DNA of 50,116 nucleotides, from assembly GCA_028819845.1 (NCBI GenBank), contig JAPPKS010000034.1:1-50116 (forward strand). The letters run 5' to 3'. Source of the stretch: Candidatus Poribacteria bacterium (GTDB lineage: Bacteria > Poribacteria > WGA-4E > PCPOR2b). Both the position numbers and the translations under genes were made by a program. Positions 34,649-44,402 of the stretch are shown here, in pieces. The notes below the pieces were generated by a model. The model did not search any database and was not told the DNA's origin. It saw only the letters and a list, made by a program, of their open reading frames with translations. Numbering within the stretch: position 1 is the first letter of the stretch; each line of letters opens with the position of its first letter.

Positions 34649-37600
34649 ATGAACGTAGTTGTACCAAGTGACGGGGCTAACATGCGCCAAATACAATCTT
34701 TGCTAAAGCTGTATTGCTTTTTCTGCCTGATGGTTTTCATCGCCGCGCCGTTAACGGATGCGATGGCTAATCGAGGGCCTTCAGTGCGCCCTGTTGAGGC
34801 AATGACCATAAAAAAAAGTGACGGCGCAGTCACGAAGGACCCATACAGCATTTTCAGCGATCCGGACGGAGATAACCTCTCTTTTTCATTTCAATCCAGC
34901 AAAACATCTGTTGCAACGGTTTCGTGGACTTACAAAACAGTGAATTTTTTCGGGACGCCGATACAGGTACCCGATAAAATCGCCATCACGCCAGTGGCGG
35001 TGGGGAAGACGAAGATAACCATTACAGCGACGGATCCCTCGGGCAGGTGGGCGAAGGTTTCCTTTTCGGTGACGGTGGCCAATAGCCCACCGGTGGCATC
35101 AGAGATTTCCGATGTGACGCTTACCGTAGCGGGCGGCGCACAGTCCGTTAATCTATCAAGCTACTTCAGCGACCCCGACGGCGACGAACTCACGTTCTCA
35201 GCACATCCCGCTGATACTAACGTGACTGCGAGCGTGTCCGGTTCTACCTTAACGCTCACTCCGGTGGCTAAAGGCTCTACCCTAGTAGGCGTGTGGGGCA
35301 GAGACGCGGAATTTGCCGACTTCGACTCATTCACGGTTACGGTGAACAATAGCCGGCCGCAGGGATCGCTTTCCAATGTTACGCTTACCGCAGGGGGCGG
35401 CGCAAAGACCATTGATTTGTCAAGCAGCTTCAGCGACCCCGATGGGGATAGCCTTACCTTTTCAGGGGGTTCCTCAAACACAAAGGTTGTTACTGCGAGC
35501 GTGTCCGGTTCCACTCTAACCCTTACTCCGGTGGCTGTGGGCTCCGCTACCATAAGCGTAACGGCTGACGATGGGGAAGTAGGCTGGGTACCGCCGCACT
35601 TCACGGCTACGGTGGTCAACAACGCGCCCAGAGGATATGTACCGGATGTAACGCTCTCCAAGTGGAGCAGCAAACGAACCGTCAATTTGGCGCACCGTTT
35701 CACCGACTCCGATGGGGATACGCTCAGCTTCACGGCGTCCTCCTCGGATACGGACCATGTAACTGTCAGCGTTTCAGGTTCAACGCTTACGATTTCCAAG
35801 GCAGGTTCGAAAGGCACTTCTACCATAACGGTGACGGCGAATGACGGGACAACAAGTACGACGGTGACCTTCACGGCTAAGGTGCTCAACAGCGTGCCCG
35901 AAGGATGGATTTCCGACATGACGCTCACCGAGGGGGACAGCGCTAAAACCGTTGATTTGGCAAGCGTCTTCAGCGACCCGGATGGGGATACGATTACCTT
36001 TTCAACACACTCCTCAAATTCAGATTCTGTTACCGCCAGCGTTTCAGGTTCAACCCTCACCCTCACTCCGGTGGCTGAAGGCACTTCCGCCGTAACCGTG
36101 ACGGGTAACGATGGGGAAGGCACCGGGAGCATGACATTTAACGTTACGGTGAGGACGCCGTCCAACAACCCGCCTACGGGTTCGCTTTCCAATGTAACTC
36201 TTACGGTAGGCGGCGACGCACTCACCGTTGATTTATCAAGCAGTTTCAGCGACCCAGACGGGGATACGCTCACCTTTTCAGCATCCTCCTCTGAATCGGG
36301 GGTCGCGTCTGTCGGCGTGTCCGGTTCTACACTAACGATTACGCCCGTGGCTGAAGGCACTTCGAACATATCGGTGACGGCTGACGATGGAACAACGAGC
36401 ACAACCGAGTCATTCACTGCCACCGTAGGACTCGAAGATGCCCCTCGCAATGAGCGTCCGTCCAATCCCAATCCGGAACCATCCCGCAACTCTAACCGTG
36501 TACCCCAAGCTGTGGGATCTATTGACCCAATTCTGTTGCCTGTGGGAGACACCCAGCAAGTTTCAGCCGGTTTTAGGGACCCGGACGGAGACGCACTGAG
36601 CTATTCCGCCGCGGGCGGCAACAGCGCCGTTTCAGTCAGCTTGTCAGGGAACACGGTGACAATCACGGCGGTCGCAGAAGGGAGTGCGGTCATCACCGTG
36701 ACGGCGACAGATTCACACGGCGCAACCGCCACTCAGACCATCAGCGTGACAGTAGTAGAGTTTCATGCCGCAGTCCCCAACACACCGGGCAGCGCCGTAA
36801 CTTTGCTCAAAGTGTCGGGCGACAATCAAACCGCTCGAATTAACGACACGCTTCCGGACCCACTCGTGGTTGAAGTGCGGGATGCGCAATACCGTGTGGT
36901 AGAAGGGGTTGCGGTTCAGTTCGACTTCGACCAAACCAGGGCGACGCTCGATTCAACTTCCATCACCGACGCCGCTGGACAAGCCTCTGCCAGGCTCACG
37001 TTTGGTGACAGTCCCGGTGAGATTGCCGTGGAAGTGTCAGCCGCCGGCGTAGATGAGACGGTTGTGTTTACTGCTACAGCAACGCCGTTATTTCCCGAAC
37101 CCACATACATTGACACAATTGAAGCTACATCGAATCCGGGCGATACCGGGACGCAGCGGGTATACGGCGTCGCTTTCAGTCCGAGCGGGGAAATCCTTGC
37201 CAGTGCGCACAAAGATAAAACCGTCCGGTTGTGGGAGGTTGAAACACGGGAACTCATACGGACGCTTGAAGGTCATCGGTTTTCGGTGCGCTCGGTTGCA
37301 TTCAGTCCGGACGGCAACACATTGGCGAGCGGCGGCATGGATGCCAGAGTGTTGTTGTGGGACCTTGATACGGGGCGAATCAAACGAATTATCAGACCGG
37401 GCGGTACAGTTTGGGGCATAGACTTCAGTCCGGACGGGAACACCCTGGCAACTGGGACAGAGTATGGGCATATTTCCATTTGGGACATTTCCAACTTGAG
37501 TAGAGTTGAGCGCAAGCATCGCATACGTGCGCACTCGGTTCGCGCCTGGAGCGTCGCCTTCCATCCGAGCGGGGACATGCTCGCCAGCAGCGGCGGCGAT

Positions 37601-38362
37601 GCGATTGTCCGGCTGTGGAATCCTGAAACCGGTGAAATCACAAAGGAATTCTCCGGACATGAGGAACAGGTATTGAGCGTCGCGTTCGATGATGGCAACA
37701 CGCTTGCCAGTGCCGGCGCGGATGGCAGCGTCCGGTTGTGGAATCTCGAGACAGAATCAAGCCGCGTTCTTGCCGGGCATACCGGCTGGGTATTCGGCGC
37801 GGCATTCCACCCGAATGGTGAAATACTTGCCAGTACGGGTAAGGATAATAGCGTCAGGCTTTGGGACTCGGCAGCGGGCACGCCGCTCCACGTGCTAGAA
37901 CGCCATACCGAGTGGGGTCGGAGTATAGCTGTCAGCCGGGGCGGGATACTTGCAAGCGGCGGTTACGACAATGTGATTCACCTGTGGGATTTGGGTGTGG
38001 CATTGGACGATTTAGAGGATATGGAAGACACGGACGAAGTCATCGAACGTGGAGACACGGCGCCGCAGCAGTCGGCTGAACTGCTGCCGAATTTCCCGAA
38101 TCCGTTTAATCCTGAGACGTGGATACCGTACCATCTGTCGAACCACGCCGATGTGCAAATTTCGATATACGATTCCAAGGGTGAGCTGGTGCGCTGGTTG
38201 GATTTAGGGCATCAAGCAGCGGGCAATTATACGGATAGGACGAAAGCCGCGTATTGGGATGGCAGAAACGAATTCGGTGAGCACGTAGCCAGCGGTCTGT
38301 ATTTCTACCGCCTGACCGCCGGCGATTATTCCGCTACGCGGAAGATGTTAATTCTGAAATAG
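34649..38362 (+). CDS. Large secreted/surface protein: seven Ig-like repeats, seven WD40 blades, FlgD-like tail
   Basis: A 1237-residue exported protein. The signal peptide is within residues 12-42 (…FCLMVFIAAPLTDAMA); ATG 34682 is an alternative start, but AAGGGAAGG suits 34649. Seven ~88-residue cadherin/Ig-like repeats (about 47-705) carry FSDPDGD(x)LTFS and VSGSTLTLTPVA; repeat 4 is the most diverged. An invasin/BIG1-like domain (about 714-810) with ARLTFGDSPG follows. Seven WD40 units (about 824-1115), such as SVAFSPDGNTLASGG and VRLWNLET, make a complete propeller. The tail (1144-1237) has LLPNFPNPFNPETWIPYHLS and the YWDGRNEFGEHVASGLYFYR of FlgD-like sorting domains. It probably binds partners outside the cell. 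It is preceded by a sigma-54-type promoter and followed by a hairpin. Confidence 0.9.
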   Translation: MNVVVPSDGANMRQIQSLLKLYCFFCLMVFIAAPLTDAMANRGPSVRPVEAMTIKKSDGAVTKDPYSIFSDPDGDNLSFSFQSSKTSVATVSWTYKTVNFFGTPIQVPDKIAITPVAVGKTKITITATDPSGRWAKVSFSVTVANSPPVASEISDVTLTVAGGAQSVNLSSYFSDPDGDELTFSAHPADTNVTASVSGSTLTLTPVAKGSTLVGVWGRDAEFADFDSFTVTVNNSRPQGSLSNVTLTAGGGAKTIDLSSSFSDPDGDSLTFSGGSSNTKVVTASVSGSTLTLTPVAVGSATISVTADDGEVGWVPPHFTATVVNNAPRGYVPDVTLSKWSSKRTVNLAHRFTDSDGDTLSFTASSSDTDHVTVSVSGSTLTISKAGSKGTSTITVTANDGTTSTTVTFTAKVLNSVPEGWISDMTLTEGDSAKTVDLASVFSDPDGDTITFSTHSSNSDSVTASVSGSTLTLTPVAEGTSAVTVTGNDGEGTGSMTFNVTVRTPSNNPPTGSLSNVTLTVGGDALTVDLSSSFSDPDGDTLTFSASSSESGVASVGVSGSTLTITPVAEGTSNISVTADDGTTSTTESFTATVGLEDAPRNERPSNPNPEPSRNSNRVPQAVGSIDPILLPVGDTQQVSAGFRDPDGDALSYSAAGGNSAVSVSLSGNTVTITAVAEGSAVITVTATDSHGATATQTISVTVVEFHAAVPNTPGSAVTLLKVSGDNQTARINDTLPDPLVVEVRDAQYRVVEGVAVQFDFDQTRATLDSTSITDAAGQASARLTFGDSPGEIAVEVSAAGVDETVVFTATATPLFPEPTYIDTIEATSNPGDTGTQRVYGVAFSPSGEILASAHKDKTVRLWEVETRELIRTLEGHRFSVRSVAFSPDGNTLASGGMDARVLLWDLDTGRIKRIIRPGGTVWGIDFSPDGNTLATGTEYGHISIWDISNLSRVERKHRIRAHSVRAWSVAFHPSGDMLASSGGDAIVRLWNPETGEITKEFSGHEEQVLSVAFDDGNTLASAGADGSVRLWNLETESSRVLAGHTGWVFGAAFHPNGEILASTGKDNSVRLWDSAAGTPLHVLERHTEWGRSIAVSRGGILASGGYDNVIHLWDLGVALDDLEDMEDTDEVIERGDTAPQQSAELLPNFPNPFNPETWIPYHLSNHADVQISIYDSKGELVRWLDLGHQAAGNYTDRTKAAYWDGRNEFGEHVASGLYFYRLTAGDYSATRKMLILK

Positions 38363-38955
38363 TATCAAATTCCCAGTTGATGGTTTGAATTCTAATCCCT
38401 ATTGTGTCCCAACCATGAACGTGCACGGTCTGTTTGGGGCAATGACAGTTGCCCCAAACACCTGTATTCTCCTACCCCCTCCTCCGTGTCCCGCTTCCCG
38501 CCAGAAATAGTTTTCGGTCTATCAGAAATCCCTCTGTGCGCGACTTTTTACTGCTCTATTCAAGCCTAAATGACAAAACCGTTGCAGTTAAAAAGATACA
38601 TTTGCCTAATTTGTTTGCGTAAAATGCTTCTAAACCTCATTTTCAATCGGTCGATTCCTCCATTTTTTCCTATGACCCTAAATGGCTATGGTGCCGAGAC
38701 GCGCAACAACGTCGAAGTTTTTGTAGATACGGCTAAGGTTACGCACCGCGTCCAATCGACACTGATTCGTGAAAATTTTATTCCGGCGATTTAATTGAAA
38801 AATCGTTGTTCAGTCTTGGTTGCAAAGGCGAATTAGCCCTATAAAAATACTAGACACCCGGGCGTCAACATGTTAAAATAGGTTAAACTGTTTGTCATGT
38901 GGTTTTCTCGGAATCCATTTTACGAAATTGCGCAATATATAGGCATTGAATTGAG
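38363..38955. other. Intergenic region between surface protein and murD
   Basis: Besides the hairpin at 38432-38459, this stretch holds a 40-codon frame from ATG 38672 to 38794 (VEVFVDTAKVTHRVQSTLIR inside) with protein-like codons but no ribosome-binding site. It could be a gene remnant. I see no clear murD promoter. Confidence 0.5.
38432..38459 (+). terminator. Strong hairpin after the surface-protein gene
   Basis: GTTTGGGGCAA (38432-38442), a TGACAG loop and TTGCCCCAAAC (38449-38459) make a perfect 11-bp stem, 70 bases after the stop. No run of T follows, so it may be a processing or mRNA-stability hairpin rather than a classical rho-independent terminator. Confidence 0.55.
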
Positions 38956-40356
38956 ATGACATTTTCGGGCAAGCAGATTGCCGTTTTTGGGTTGCAGCGA
39001 AGCGGCGCCGCCGTTGCCAAACTGCTGGACGACCTTGGCGCAAAGGTCCGCGTCACCGACCAAAAATCCTTCCAGGAACTCCGGTCCACCGTCGCGGCAC
39101 TGAAGAATCGGCATATAGAATTCATTCTCGGCCGCCACGATACGCGCAGTATCGAACAGGTCGACATGGTTGTTGTTTCGCCGGGGGTGCCGCTGCATAT
39201 CCCGATTCTAAAGAAAGCACGCTCAATCGGTATTCCAATTGTTGGGGAACTAGAAGTTGCCGCGAGCGTATGCCCTGCGCCAATCGTCGCTGTCACCGGA
39301 ACAAAAGGCAAGACAACGACAACGGTGTTAACTGCCTCGATTTTACAAGATGGGAACTTCCGAAACGTGTGCGTTGCCGGCAACATTGGCATACCGCTGT
39401 CGAGCAAGGTCCAAAGCCTATCATCTGAAGATCTCGTGGTTGTGGAAACCAGCAGTTTTCAGCTTCAAACTACAACCACATTTCGCCCGATGGTGAGCGT
39501 GATTTTGAATTTGTCTCGGGATCATTTGGATCAACACGCATCCATGGAAGCCTATCGAAACGCCAAGTTGAGGATTTGCGCGAATCAAACCTCAGAAGAT
39601 TGGATTGTTCTCAATGCGGAAGCCCCCACTCTTGCTGCATGTGCGTCTGAAACGCAGGCAAAACCTGTCTACTTCACCACAGAGTCCGCACCTGCCGGTT
39701 TGGGAACTTTTGTGCGAAACGATGAAGTCTTTGCGCATTGGGACGGTGAGTCAAAGCGTGTTCTCACCAAGCGCGACGTTCCGCTGGCCGGGAACCACAA
39801 TCTCCGAAATGTTCTCGCTGCAGTAGCTGTTGGAAAAATTTTAAGTATCACATCAGATCAAATTCAATCGGCAATTCGTCAATTTTCGGCTGCTGAATAT
39901 CCTGTTCTCGAACATGCATTCGAGATGGTCAATACTATCAATGGCGTCCAATTCATTAACGATTCCAAAGCAACAAATGTCGCTGCGGTCGCGGCGGCGC
40001 TTGAATCGCTATCCAATCCGATTCTATTGATTATGGGCGGATACGATAAGGGCAATGATTATGCCCCGTTAATCCAGCCTATGCAGGCTAAAGTCAAAGG
40101 GTTGATTTTACTCGGATCGCACACCCAAATAATCCGAAACGCGTTTTCTTCACAGGTCGTTATGTGGAATGCCGCAACCATGGACGAAGCTGTTAAATCT
40201 GCGCACGCGCACGCCGCGCCGGGCGACGTTGTACTTCTGTCGCCTGCAAATGCTAGTTTTGACATGTACGCAGATTATAAAGAACGGGGACAAGCGTTTC
40301 GGGAGGCTGTGAATCGACTTGAAAAGGCAGTCAGTAAAACTCCTTTCAAATCATGA
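38956..40356 (+). CDS. murD: UDP-N-acetylmuramoyl-L-alanine:D-glutamate ligase
   Basis: A 466-residue cytoplasmic Mur ligase that adds D-Glu to UDP-MurNAc-L-Ala with ATP. The N-terminal UDP-binding fold is FGLQRSGAAVAKLLDDLGA. The ATP P-loop is TGTKGKTTTT (about 115-124). In the C-terminal domain FINDSKATNVAAV and MGGYDKGNDY are MurD-specific. It opens a division/wall cluster with ftsW (38-base overlap), murG, murC, an ftsQ-like gene and ftsA. The start ATG has only a weak GAG upstream. mraY, murE and murF, its usual upstream neighbours, are absent here. Confidence 0.95.
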   Translation: MTFSGKQIAVFGLQRSGAAVAKLLDDLGAKVRVTDQKSFQELRSTVAALKNRHIEFILGRHDTRSIEQVDMVVVSPGVPLHIPILKKARSIGIPIVGELEVAASVCPAPIVAVTGTKGKTTTTVLTASILQDGNFRNVCVAGNIGIPLSSKVQSLSSEDLVVVETSSFQLQTTTTFRPMVSVILNLSRDHLDQHASMEAYRNAKLRICANQTSEDWIVLNAEAPTLAACASETQAKPVYFTTESAPAGLGTFVRNDEVFAHWDGESKRVLTKRDVPLAGNHNLRNVLAAVAVGKILSITSDQIQSAIRQFSAAEYPVLEHAFEMVNTINGVQFINDSKATNVAAVAAALESLSNPILLIMGGYDKGNDYAPLIQPMQAKVKGLILLGSHTQIIRNAFSSQVVMWNAATMDEAVKSAHAHAAPGDVVLLSPANASFDMYADYKERGQAFREAVNRLEKAVSKTPFKS

Positions 40357-41554
40357 TGAAATTTATCCCCATAAAGGAGGTATTGATCACTTCCTGCTTT
40401 TCGTCACTTTTTGCTTGGTCGCAATTGGCTTCGTAATGGTCTACAGTTCGAGCAACAGACCTGCTTATGAAGTATACAACCCAGACAGCCTTCGCTATTT
40501 GAGAACGCAGCTAATTGCCGGTGTACTAGGAGTGATTGGTTTATTCATCGCTTCCTACATACCATTCAGGTATTATGAAAAGTACAATAAACACATTCTT
40601 ATTATCTCCATCATCGGGTTGCTGCTCGTTTTTTCGCCGCTTGGACATAATGTAAATTCGGAGTCAGGTAAGTCTTTTCATCGTTGGGTACGAATCAGCA
40701 AGTTCCAATTTCAGCCTGTTGAACTCGTCAAGTTAGCGATGGTCATCTATGTTGCACATTTTCTTAGTCGCAAACATGACAAAATCCGCAGTCTTACGCA
40801 CGGCGTACTTCCTAGTATCTTCATTCTCTCGATTGTATTTCTGCTTCTATATAAACAACCTGATTTTGGATCCGCAGTGCTGTTAGGTTTAGTGATTGTT
40901 ACACTCCTGTTCGTAGGAGGAGCTCGTCTATCGCAGATTATCTTACTTACGGGAACCGCTTGTTTTTTTGTTTACGCCTCGATTCAAGACGATTCGTATA
41001 AAATGGGGCGAATTCATGACTATTTGCAATACCTGACTTCGCCTGATGACACAAATTATCAGCTTTCTCAGTCGTTAGGCGCATTAGCGCATGGCAACTT
41101 ACTGGGAGGTGGAATCGGCAAGAGTATTTACTTGCGGCATCTTCCAGAACCACACACAGACTTTATTTTCACTATTATTGGCGAAGAACTCGGCTTCATT
41201 GGCGGCGTCAGTGTCATCGCGCTATTTATGTTGTTTATGTGGCGCGGCATCCATATCGCGCTTCATGTTACAGATAGATTCGCTAGTTTACTTGCGTTTG
41301 GCATTACCATTCTCATTGGTGTACAGACCATTGTCAATATTGGAGTGGTGACCGGAATGATGCCCACAAAAGGACTCACTTTGCCCTTTATTAGCTACGG
41401 GGGTTCGTCGCTTATGGTCAGTTTAATTAGTATTGGAATTTTGCTGAACATCTCACGCGGTGTAGAGAGTGGCGAAGTAGGAAAGCAGGAAAACGCGGAG
41501 AAACAGTGGACGGGCGAAGGAGAAGAAGTGAAGTGGAACAAATGGCGGAATTAG
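40319..41554 (+). CDS. ftsW: FtsW/RodA/SpoVE family lipid-II polymerase, division type
   Basis: Up to 411 residues with about ten membrane helices. SEDS-family hallmarks are VMVYSSSNRPAY, YIPFRYYEKYNKH, GKSFHRWVRI, FQFQPVELVKLA, LGGGIGKSIYLRHLPEPHTD, FTIIGEELGFIGG and YGGSSLMVSL. SEDS proteins polymerise glycan strands with a class B penicillin-binding protein. Position between murD and murG points to FtsW rather than RodA. The start is uncertain: TTG 40319 overlaps murD by 38 bases with GGGAGG 12 bases before it; no ATG precedes the first helix, and AAAGGAGGT at 40374-40382 lies very near the helix. The C-terminal 45 residues are hydrophilic and charged, an extension that varies in the family. 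Confidence 0.93.
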   Translation: MKRQSVKLLSNHDEIYPHKGGIDHFLLFVTFCLVAIGFVMVYSSSNRPAYEVYNPDSLRYLRTQLIAGVLGVIGLFIASYIPFRYYEKYNKHILIISIIGLLLVFSPLGHNVNSESGKSFHRWVRISKFQFQPVELVKLAMVIYVAHFLSRKHDKIRSLTHGVLPSIFILSIVFLLLYKQPDFGSAVLLGLVIVTLLFVGGARLSQIILLTGTACFFVYASIQDDSYKMGRIHDYLQYLTSPDDTNYQLSQSLGALAHGNLLGGGIGKSIYLRHLPEPHTDFIFTIIGEELGFIGGVSVIALFMLFMWRGIHIALHVTDRFASLLAFGITILIGVQTIVNIGVVTGMMPTKGLTLPFISYGGSSLMVSLISIGILLNISRGVESGEVGKQENAEKQWTGEGEEVKWNKWRN

Positions 41555-41741
41555 GGTTTAGGAATGAGAAAATTCGAAAAGAGAAGGATAGGATGAGTTG
41601 TCGGACAGGCATATAGTGTCCTGACAACTGCTTGGCTTCGCTTCGAAACCTCATGTTTTGGAAATCTGGTGTTAAGTTTCAGAAATCGCCCAATTTTTCA
41701 GAACAAATTTCAATATTATTTTCCACGCATGAGGAAATCTG

Positions 41742-42851
41742 ATGCCATTAATCACCATTTCCGGTGGCGGGACGGGCGGCCACATTTATCCCGCAATTGG
41801 CATTGCAAATGAACTAATCGCTCTCGATCCAACTAATGAGATTGTGTTCATTGGCGGATCGAATCGCCTAGAATCGAAAATCGTTCCGCAGCACGGATTT
41901 CGTTTCATCTCAATTCCCGTTGCGGGGTTGCCGCGGAAATTGACGTGGAGGTGGTTGCCAATTATTGGGGAGGTTTGTGCGGGCTTTGTTTACTCCCTAC
42001 GCCTTCTCAAAGGGTTGAAACCCAGCGTCGTGGTGGGAACGGGCGGCTATGTTAGCGGCCCTGTACTCTTTTCCGCTTCACTGCTCGGTATCCCAACCAT
42101 CGTCCAAGAACAAAATGCGTATCCAGGTCTCACAAATCGAATCTTGGGGCGTTGGGCGAAATGTGTCTATCTCGCATTTGAATCGGCTGTATCCTATTTT
42201 CCTGTCAGAGTTGCCAAGGTAACTGGTAATCCCATACGCCGCTCAATTGGTGGCATTAAACGTAGTATTGCAACATATGAAAGATTTGGACTCAATGCGA
42301 ATCTGAAGACTGTGTTGGTGATGGGAGGAAGTCAAGGCGCACATAAAATTAACAAAATCGTAATAGACGCGTTGGTTAATCTATCAGCGCACAATCAGCA
42401 GTTACAAATCATTCACCAGACAGGAGAAAAAGATTACCAAGAAGTCACGGATGCCTACAAGAGTTCACCATTGCGGCATTTGATTCAACCGTATATTGAT
42501 TCGATCGAGTCGGTTTATAGCGTTGTAGATTTGATGATTTGCCGGGCTGGTGGAATGACAATTTCTGAAGTCACAGCGTGCGGAATTCCGGCGATTTTCA
42601 TTCCCCTGCCAACTGCTGCCGCCAATCACCAGAGATTGAACGCTCAAGCCGTTGCAGACCGGGGTGCAGGGGTCGTGCTGAATGAGGAATTAACGACCGG
42701 CGCCGATGTCGCTGAATGCATTATCCAAATCATTACCGATTCAGCAAAACTTCAACGGATGGCAACCGCTGCCCGTCAAATGGGAAATCCGAAGGCAGGT
42801 GAAGAAATCGCAACAGCAATCAATTCTCTCTTAATACCCAATAAGGTTTGA
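41742..42851 (+). CDS. murG: UDP-GlcNAc:undecaprenyl-PP-MurNAc-pentapeptide GlcNAc transferase
   Basis: A 369-residue peripheral membrane glycosyltransferase that makes lipid II. Present are the N-terminal GGGTGGHIYPAIGIA (residues 9-23), the hydrophobic membrane-contact patch, VVGTGGYVSGPVL, QEQNAYPGLTNR, the nucleotide-binding VMGGSQGAHKIN and CRAGGMTISEVTACGIPAIF. Length is normal. GAGGAAATCTG stands before the ATG. The 187 bases between ftsW and murG hold no gene or clear terminator. murC follows after 7 bases. Confidence 0.96.
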   Translation: MPLITISGGGTGGHIYPAIGIANELIALDPTNEIVFIGGSNRLESKIVPQHGFRFISIPVAGLPRKLTWRWLPIIGEVCAGFVYSLRLLKGLKPSVVVGTGGYVSGPVLFSASLLGIPTIVQEQNAYPGLTNRILGRWAKCVYLAFESAVSYFPVRVAKVTGNPIRRSIGGIKRSIATYERFGLNANLKTVLVMGGSQGAHKINKIVIDALVNLSAHNQQLQIIHQTGEKDYQEVTDAYKSSPLRHLIQPYIDSIESVYSVVDLMICRAGGMTISEVTACGIPAIFIPLPTAAANHQRLNAQAVADRGAGVVLNEELTTGADVAECIIQIITDSAKLQRMATAARQMGNPKAGEEIATAINSLLIPNKV

Positions 42852-42858
42852 GACCTCT

Positions 42859-44223
42859 ATGTTTGGAGCAACACGCCATATTCACATTATTGGCATCGGC
42901 GGCGCTGGACTCAGCGGGATTGCAGAAATCTTGTTAAGCCTTGACTTTTGGATTTCCGGATCGGATTTGTACCAAACGGAAACTACGCAGCATCTTGTTA
43001 CACTAGGTGCAAAAGTATATTATGGGCATGCCGCCGAACAAATATCGGGCGCCGACGTTGTTGTCGTTTCACCGGCCGTACCGCAAGAGAACCCGGAGGT
43101 AGTGGCTGCAAAAAACCGAAATATCCCCGTTATTCGCGGTGCAGAAATGCTCGCGGAGATAATGCGGATGAAGGCAAGTGTTGCCATTAGCGGGACTCAC
43201 GGCAAAACCACGACAACTGCAATGACAGCCGCCGTGTTAGAGAAACTCGACCCAACCGTCATCGTCGGCGGCAAACTGGTCAGTCTGGGAAGCCACGCAC
43301 GGATTGGGCGCGGCGAAATTATGGTGGTTGAAGCAGATGAAGCGTATGGTTCCATTGAAAAATTCTTTCCGACAATCGCAGTTGTAACATCGGTTGATGC
43401 AGATCATCTCGATTATTACAGCAGTGTGGAAGAAATCGGCGAGACGTTCCTGAATTTTGTCAATAAGGTACCGTTTTACGGAACCGGAGTGTTGTGTTTA
43501 GACCAAGAGAATATCCAGCGCCTCGTCCCCCGACTTGAGAAACGCTACGTGACTTATGGTATTGAGACTCGGGCAGATATAACGGCAGAACAAATCCGGA
43601 TCAACGGGCCAACTTCTCAATATCAAGTACGAGCCTGGGGAGACATTTTAGGTAAAGTCCACTTAAAAATGCCAGGCCGGCACAACATTTCCAATGCCCT
43701 AGCCGCTTTCGCCGTTGGATTGGAGTTGGACGTGCCATTCGATCAGCTCCGAGATGCCTTGGAATCATTTCAGGGCGTGCATCGCCGTTTTGAAGTCATT
43801 GGTGAAGCCAATGGTGTCATAGTGGTTGACGATTACGCCCACAATCCGGCTAAGCTTAAAGCTACGTTTCGTGCTGCACGCGAGAGTTACAATCGCCGCA
43901 TTATCGCTGTCTTTCAACCACATCGTTACCAACGCGTTAAGCATCTTGCTGAAGAGTTCTCGAAATCGTTTTTTGAAACAGATGTGCTAGTTGTCACTTC
44001 AATCTATGGGGCCGAGGAAGCCCCAGTTGAAGGGGTCACAGCGGAAAACCTGACGCAGGCTATTCAGGCGCACGGACATCGCCGCGCAATGTATATTCCG
44101 GATAAATCGGAAGTTGCAAGCGTTTTAATGAAAATTGTCCGGCCCAATGATATAGTAATCACGGTTGGCGCCGGGGACATCTGGCGTGTTGGCCGTGAAC
44201 TAATGAGTCAAATGGTCGATTAG
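42859..44223 (+). CDS. murC: UDP-N-acetylmuramate:L-alanine ligase
   Basis: A 454-residue cytoplasmic Mur ligase that starts the peptide stem by adding L-Ala. The N-terminal IGIGGAGLSGIAEILL (about residues 9-24), the P-loop SGTHGKTTTTAM (about 111-122), EADEAYGS, HRRFEVIGEANG, VDDYAHNPAKLKA and FQPHRYQRVK are MurC signatures. The gene follows murG by 7 bases and is likely coupled. In many bacteria murB and ddl come next; here a 179-base gap with a CGGTAA-TTT-TTACCG hairpin leads to the ftsQ-like gene. Confidence 0.95.
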   Translation: MFGATRHIHIIGIGGAGLSGIAEILLSLDFWISGSDLYQTETTQHLVTLGAKVYYGHAAEQISGADVVVVSPAVPQENPEVVAAKNRNIPVIRGAEMLAEIMRMKASVAISGTHGKTTTTAMTAAVLEKLDPTVIVGGKLVSLGSHARIGRGEIMVVEADEAYGSIEKFFPTIAVVTSVDADHLDYYSSVEEIGETFLNFVNKVPFYGTGVLCLDQENIQRLVPRLEKRYVTYGIETRADITAEQIRINGPTSQYQVRAWGDILGKVHLKMPGRHNISNALAAFAVGLELDVPFDQLRDALESFQGVHRRFEVIGEANGVIVVDDYAHNPAKLKATFRAARESYNRRIIAVFQPHRYQRVKHLAEEFSKSFFETDVLVVTSIYGAEEAPVEGVTAENLTQAIQAHGHRRAMYIPDKSEVASVLMKIVRPNDIVITVGAGDIWRVGRELMSQMVD

Positions 44224-44309
44224 ATTCAACGGCCGATTTTAGTTCAATCAATTACGCAGACAGCGAATGTGGTTGTTTTTGCAGCGCTGTTATGTTTAGA
44301 TGTACTACA

Positions 44310-44324
44310 CGGTAATTTTTACCG
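44310..44324. repeat. Small hairpin in the murC-ftsQ gap
   Basis: CGGTAA (44310-44315), TTT and TTACCG (44319-44324) form a perfect 6-bp stem. It stands alone in the 179-base gap; it could attenuate read-through or be a regulatory site. Confidence 0.35.
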
Positions 44325-44402
44325 GTTAATTAAGGATATCAACACATCATTATCTTTCTGGTCTGGGATTTACCATATTTCAACCCGAAATCGTACATTT
44401 TC

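Noticed and set aside
35161-36552. 463-codon open frame on the minus strand
   Set aside because: It is antisense to the Ig-like repeats and arises from their repeated composition; its translation is low in complexity and it has no ribosome-binding site.
37088-37881. Minus-strand frames of 190 and 202 codons inside the WD40 part
   Set aside because: They mirror the repetitive WD40 coding strand, overlap each other and have no gene-like start.
38672-38794. 40-codon frame before murD as a real gene
   Set aside because: Codons look protein-like, but there is no ribosome-binding site and no recognisable homology; kept only as a possible remnant in the intergenic entry.
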